This document shows positions 60,567 to 64,000 of a DNA stretch of 64,000 bases, one piece after another. The stretch spans positions 186,001 to 250,000 of the forward strand of contig NZ_CP015196.1 of the NCBI RefSeq assembly GCF_001623565.1. The letters are read 5' to 3'. Both the position numbers and the translations under genes were made by a program. The DNA is from Streptococcus marmotae. Its GTDB lineage: Bacteria > Bacillota > Bacilli > Lactobacillales > Streptococcaceae. How positions within the stretch are numbered: position 1 is the stretch's first letter; every line of letters starts with the position of its first letter. The notes below the pieces were generated by a model. It did not search any database. It saw nothing but the letters and a program-made list of their open reading frames with translations, and was not told the DNA's origin.

Positions 60567-61462
60567 CTGCGGTTCACTCCTCCTAATTGCAATTCAGTTG
60601 CTAAAAATCGAATGCGTTCCATTACTCGCTTGGCCTGCCAGGTTTCATCACCTGATCGACCTGCTGCAAAATGACGCTCTAAATCTGAAAAAGAAAAATT
60701 CGAGGTGAAAAAGGTCGGTAAATTTTCCTGCATACGGTGTTGCAAGATGACCTGCAATACATCATCGCGCACCCACGAACTATGTTGCTCGGCACCAATG
60801 TCATCTAAAATCAATACTTGTGCCGTTTTAATGGTATCAATTTTCTCCTTGACCAACCCTTCGCCAATGGCATTTTTGATTTCCACAACAAAGGTTGGGT
60901 AATGAAGCATGGTAGTTGACATCTGGTGTGTCTTGGATAAGAGATTGGCTAAAAAGGCCATGAGATAACTCTTTCCAACCCCAAAATTGCCATAGAGGTA
61001 CAAGCCCTTATTGTCCTGACCTGCCTGTTTGACAAATTCAGTAATAGCTTTCATAACCTCAACCCGATTTTCGTCATTGAGGTCGACATCTGCAATCGTA
61101 ATATTTTTCAAACTAGCAGGGAGATTGATGAGCTGAATACGATTTTTAACCGCCTCTGCCTTGCGATATTCCACCAATTCTGGCGTTTCTAAATAAGAAA
61201 CATCTGCATAGCCTGCATTCATTACAAGAACAGGTTGGTAACCCACTGCAACATAGGAAGCATCTTTACGCAAAAACTTATTGCGCTCTGTTACATATTC
61301 AAAGAACTTTGAAATTGACCGTGTCACTACATCCTCTGATAACTGGTGCTGACGGATAAAATCAGCTACTTCCTCATCCTGAACAATCTCTTGATAGAGT
61401 TCTTGGTAGGATTTTCTCCCCGGTCCAACATCCTGTGGTACCTTGTCTTGAACAGCCTTCAT
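60563..61462 (-). CDS. dnaI: Helicase loader DnaI (primosomal protein)
   Basis: The 299-residue AAA+ protein has an N-terminal helicase-binding domain and a C-terminal ATPase: Walker A GNFGVGKSYLMAFL, Walker B VLILDDIGAE, sensor HRMQENLPTFFTSN. It loads the replicative helicase DnaC during initiation and restart. It follows dnaB directly, with the two genes adjacent. Confidence 0.95.
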   Translation of the reverse strand: MKAVQDKVPQDVGPGRKSYQELYQEIVQDEEVADFIRQHQLSEDVVTRSISKFFEYVTERNKFLRKDASYVAVGYQPVLVMNAGYADVSYLETPELVEYRKAEAVKNRIQLINLPASLKNITIADVDLNDENRVEVMKAITEFVKQAGQDNKGLYLYGNFGVGKSYLMAFLANLLSKTHQMSTTMLHYPTFVVEIKNAIGEGLVKEKIDTIKTAQVLILDDIGAEQHSSWVRDDVLQVILQHRMQENLPTFFTSNFSFSDLERHFAAGRSGDETWQAKRVMERIRFLATELQLGGVNRR

Positions 61463-62614
61463 CTATCCCTCTCCTTTCGTTTCCATGGCCTCTAATTCAC
61501 GGTAGAGTGCAGCCAGCTCTGCCTGTCCTTGCTCAGTCCGCTCGGTTTTCACTTCTTGCTTGCTCCATTCAGGCACATTGCTTTTTTTAGCAGGAGCATC
61601 CTGTTTCTTGCGACCCTGTCCCTTACTATCTCGTAAATGTTGGACAGCCTGTTCCGCACTCCTAATCTGCTTGTAGGAAAAATCATTCCCCAACTTTAAG
61701 GCATAGGCTTCCTGTAAATTGGCTGAGTCAATCTTGTTAAAGGTGTAGAGAACAATCACATTGATCACCTCATCCAGCAAGCCCAAATCGACCAATTGCT
61801 GCAAGCACTTACGCTCTGACATCGTTACTGTCGCATGACGTGTTTCTTTTAAGAGCGTTAAAAATTCAAGAGCAGTTTTTGCACGACTCTCTCGAACGAT
61901 AGCTTGTTCTTGCTTGGTCAAACCCGTCACAACAACAGGTTTTACCTCAGCCTTTTGCTCCATCCGGTTGACCCTAATCACCTGACCATTTGCAGTCTCT
62001 TTTGCAATAGTATAGGCCTGCATCCAATCCCAACCATTTTTTTCTGCCAAATGATACAAGGCAATAACATCATCTCTTTCATTTTGAAAACGCAACTGAT
62101 CACGTGCCATCATGGTTTTGAAAGCCTGTAAATCAAAACTTGGATTTTGGAAGGGTTTTAGGGGAATATCGCCCGTCATACTAAAGACATCTGAAAATGA
62201 TTTGGTTACTTCCGTGTCAGTTACTGGTTTAGACACAATGAGTTCCTCAACAGCTGGCTCACCAATTTTCTTAGCCAATAGGTTTTGATACAGGGGATTG
62301 TCAAGAAAATCTTCTTTGGCTAGCGGTTCTGCTAAGCGAAAAACATAGCTATCTCCCTTTTGATAAATGGCTAACAGTTGCATGGCTCCAAGAACATCTA
62401 GTGCCTGTTCTAAATGAGGAATTCCCATATTCACGTGATTCAGAATACGACTAAGTGGGTATTTACCTGCACCATGGTCATAGCTAGCCCACAAAAATTG
62501 ATAGACTGCCGCTGCTTCCAAGCCAATAATCGGTTGATAACAAAGAATAAAACTCAGCCAATTCGGACTCACCACATTTTTTCGGATGTAAGAATAGAGA
62601 TCATTTGGTTTCAT
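61463..62614 (-). CDS. dnaB: Replication initiation and membrane attachment protein DnaB
   Basis: The 383-residue protein is the Gram-positive DnaB of primosome assembly (not the E. coli helicase). It has DnaB/DnaD-type domains: an N-terminal winged helix (NDLYSYIRKNVVSPNWLSF) and a C-terminal DDBH2 region near LGNDFSYKQIRSAEQAVQHL. Working with DnaD and DnaI it brings the helicase to the origin. It follows nrdR by 8 bp. Confidence 0.93.
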   Translation of the reverse strand: MKPNDLYSYIRKNVVSPNWLSFILCYQPIIGLEAAAVYQFLWASYDHGAGKYPLSRILNHVNMGIPHLEQALDVLGAMQLLAIYQKGDSYVFRLAEPLAKEDFLDNPLYQNLLAKKIGEPAVEELIVSKPVTDTEVTKSFSDVFSMTGDIPLKPFQNPSFDLQAFKTMMARDQLRFQNERDDVIALYHLAEKNGWDWMQAYTIAKETANGQVIRVNRMEQKAEVKPVVVTGLTKQEQAIVRESRAKTALEFLTLLKETRHATVTMSERKCLQQLVDLGLLDEVINVIVLYTFNKIDSANLQEAYALKLGNDFSYKQIRSAEQAVQHLRDSKGQGRKKQDAPAKKSNVPEWSKQEVKTERTEQGQAELAALYRELEAMETKGEG

Positions 62615-62622
62615 GTTTTGTC

Positions 62623-63090
62623 CTATCTTCTAGCCTTACTACCCTTGGTAATTTGTTTGAGCAGGTTTTCCAGTTCACCGACATCCTTAAAGGAACGATA
62701 GACAGAAGCGAACCGAACATAGGTAATCTCGTCCAATTCGACCAATTCTTCCATGACCAGATTCCCAATCAAATCACTCTCAACTTCGCTATCACTATGG
62801 GCACGCACTCTTTGTTCAATTCGGCTGACGACTTCTTCAATTTCACTACTGGATACTGGGCGTTTTTGGGCAGAACGAATAATCCCGTTGAAAATTTTCT
62901 CACGGGAAAACTGTTCACGAGTTCCATCCTTCTTAACAACCACCAAGGTTTTTTCTTCTACTCGCTCATAGGTGGTAAAACGGTAACCACACTGCTCACA
63001 CTCTCTTCTGCGGCGAATGGTATTGCCATCTTCTGCCTGACGACTATCAACAACGCTGGATTTTATACTGGTACATTTCGGGCAACGCAT
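62623..63090 (-). CDS. nrdR: Transcriptional repressor NrdR
   Basis: The 155-residue regulator has a zinc ribbon (CPKC ... [12 protein letters not shown]) and an ATP-cone domain ([16 protein letters not shown]). It represses ribonucleotide-reductase genes when dATP is bound. It heads the nrdR-dnaB-dnaI run. RBS GGGAG; a TACAAT box lies about 30 bp before the start. Confidence 0.96.
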   Translation of the reverse strand: MRCPKCTSIKSSVVDSRQAEDGNTIRRRRECEQCGYRFTTYERVEEKTLVVVKKDGTREQFSREKIFNGIIRSAQKRPVSSSEIEEVVSRIEQRVRAHSDSEVESDLIGNLVMEELVELDEITYVRFASVYRSFKDVGELENLLKQITKGSKARR

Positions 63091-63144
63091 ACTACTTCTC
63101 CCATTCTATCATTATCACTTCATTGTATCATATTTCATAGGATA

Positions 63145-63176
63145 ATAAAAGTAGGGCAAGTTACGACTTGCTCTAC
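63145..63176 (-). terminator. Terminator after the AI-2E transporter gene
   Basis: On the minus strand AGTAGAGCAAGT-cgta-ACTTGCCCTACT is followed by TTTATT. Confidence 0.7.
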
Positions 63177-63201
63177 TGCTGATTTATTTTCTAACACTCA
63201 C

Positions 63202-64000
63202 TTACCCCTTTTGCTTAGCCGTTTGACCTTCAGTTTCTTTCGCTTCTAGCCTTGCATAGGTCCATTCTCTGACAAGACGGTAGATCACTGCAAAGATTGG
63301 CGTGAAAAAGACCATGCCCAGGAGTCCAAATAAATTTCCACCAATTAAGGCAGCTGCCAAAGTAAACAAGGTTGGCAAACCAACAGATTGCCCAACTACA
63401 CGAGGGTAGATAACATTTCCTTCAATTAACTGGATAATTTGGAACAATACAACAGACCATAAGGCTAACCAAGGATTTTGAACGGATACAAATAGGGCAC
63501 TAATAAGGCAGGCAGAAAGCGGACCAATATAAGGCACAAAAGATAAGACCCCCGACAAAATCCCTGCCATCCCAGCGTATGGAATGGAAAAGAGCGAATA
63601 ACTGACAAAAACGAGCAGACCGATAATCACCGCCTCAACAATCTGACTCATCAAAAAGCGATCATAGGTCTCTACAATGACTTCTCCGATGTAAGCAATT
63701 ACGCGAACAACTTTTTCTGGAAAAGCTGCTTGGAGTAACTTGACAGTCATATCTTGTAGCTGTTCCTTGCTACCCAGAATACTTAGAGTAAAAAAGAAAG
63801 CCATGATCAAGGTCAACACATTTGAAAAGATACCGGTCACATTATTGGCTAATCCTGTAAGAAAAGCTGTCGCAAAGCCTGACAACTTCGACCAGTCTGT
63901 AAACTGCGTGACATAGCTGTTCAGCTGACTTCCCAATTTACTTGATAGAAATCCACTGTCCTGCAAGGTACCAATCAGCTGTGGAATCGCTTGGTTGGTA
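63202..64000 (-). CDS. AI-2E family transporter, 5' end outside window
   Basis: The frame stays open to the window edge, so the N-terminus is missing. At least 265 residues are visible with several spans: VTGIFSNVLTLIMAFFFTLSIL, PYAGMAGILSGVLSFVPYIGPL and a C-terminal GGNLFGLLGMVFFTPIFAVIYRL. The PYIGP loop is the hallmark of this family (PF01594), which includes autoinducer-2 exporters and sodium/proton antiporters. The substrate here is not known. Confidence 0.9.
   Translation of the reverse strand, partial: TNQAIPQLIGTLQDSGFLSSKLGSQLNSYVTQFTDWSKLSGFATAFLTGLANNVTGIFSNVLTLIMAFFFTLSILGSKEQLQDMTVKLLQAAFPEKVVRVIAYIGEVIVETYDRFLMSQIVEAVIIGLLVFVSYSLFSIPYAGMAGILSGVLSFVPYIGPLSACLISALFVSVQNPWLALWSVVLFQIIQLIEGNVIYPRVVGQSVGLPTLFTLAAALIGGNLFGLLGMVFFTPIFAVIYRLVREWTYARLEAKETEGQTAKQKG

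Overview
The window is chromosomal DNA of a streptococcus. The evidence is low-GC coding sequence with GGAGG-type ribosome binding sites, the murC / SNF2-helicase / der / dnaI / dnaB / nrdR order, the murI / rdgB / cbpB / xerD-like / scpA / scpB / rluB / yidD cluster, a Dpr ferritin behind a PerR box, and a very large serine-rich-repeat adhesin. Placement near Streptococcus suis is my inference from overall feel and was not tested. Most genes lie on the minus strand. No rRNA, tRNA, prophage or CRISPR array was seen.

Layout. 1-3414 (minus): argR (cut by the window edge), tlyA, ispA, xseB, xseA. 3420-4930: gene-free, with two tandem repeat arrays, first seven structured units of about 112-117 bp (two of them carry insertions), then five 49-bp units that end at the pncB promoter. 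4961-10137 (plus): pncB-nadE, a C39-like lipoprotein and pepC. 10393-16183 (minus): VanZ-like protein, rlmN, yutD-like, a SepM/YlbL-type protease with an apparent frameshift, coaD, rsmD, a MITE-like element, a rhodanese-like protein, yqgQ and a 59-residue membrane protein. 16358-16647: an array of 55-bp hairpin repeats. 16648-19945: ABC exporter plus two-component system. 20014-21973: hydrolase, 58-residue protein, dpr. 22142-24861 (plus): phosphotyrosine phosphatase, MORN protein, OatA-like acyltransferase.

25320-33799 encodes the adhesin: KxYKxGKxW-type signal, L-type-lectin-like domain, MucBP-like segment, about 170 copies of a 12-residue serine repeat, and an LPQTG anchor. The reading frame is broken twice in the repeats, and none of the usual accessory Sec or glycosyltransferase genes is nearby. 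34223-42801 holds a PAP2 phosphatase, a riboflavin ECF transporter behind an FMN riboswitch, and the trmL-to-murI cluster, which includes a stand-alone paralogue of the N-terminal domain of the neighbouring RdgB. 43080-56529 contains housekeeping genes (yneF, lysA, Bax-inhibitor, HD, RNA methylase, acyP, yidC2, greA, mltG, GNAT, murC, SNF2 helicase). An ISL3-family element (56656-58121) with clear inverted repeats and an 8-bp target duplication sits in the terminator of the next operon. 58179-64000 carries der, a nitroreductase, dnaI, dnaB, nrdR and a truncated AI-2E transporter.

The most unusual content is non-coding: several families of hairpin-forming repeats whose stems differ between copies by compensatory changes while the linkers stay constant.
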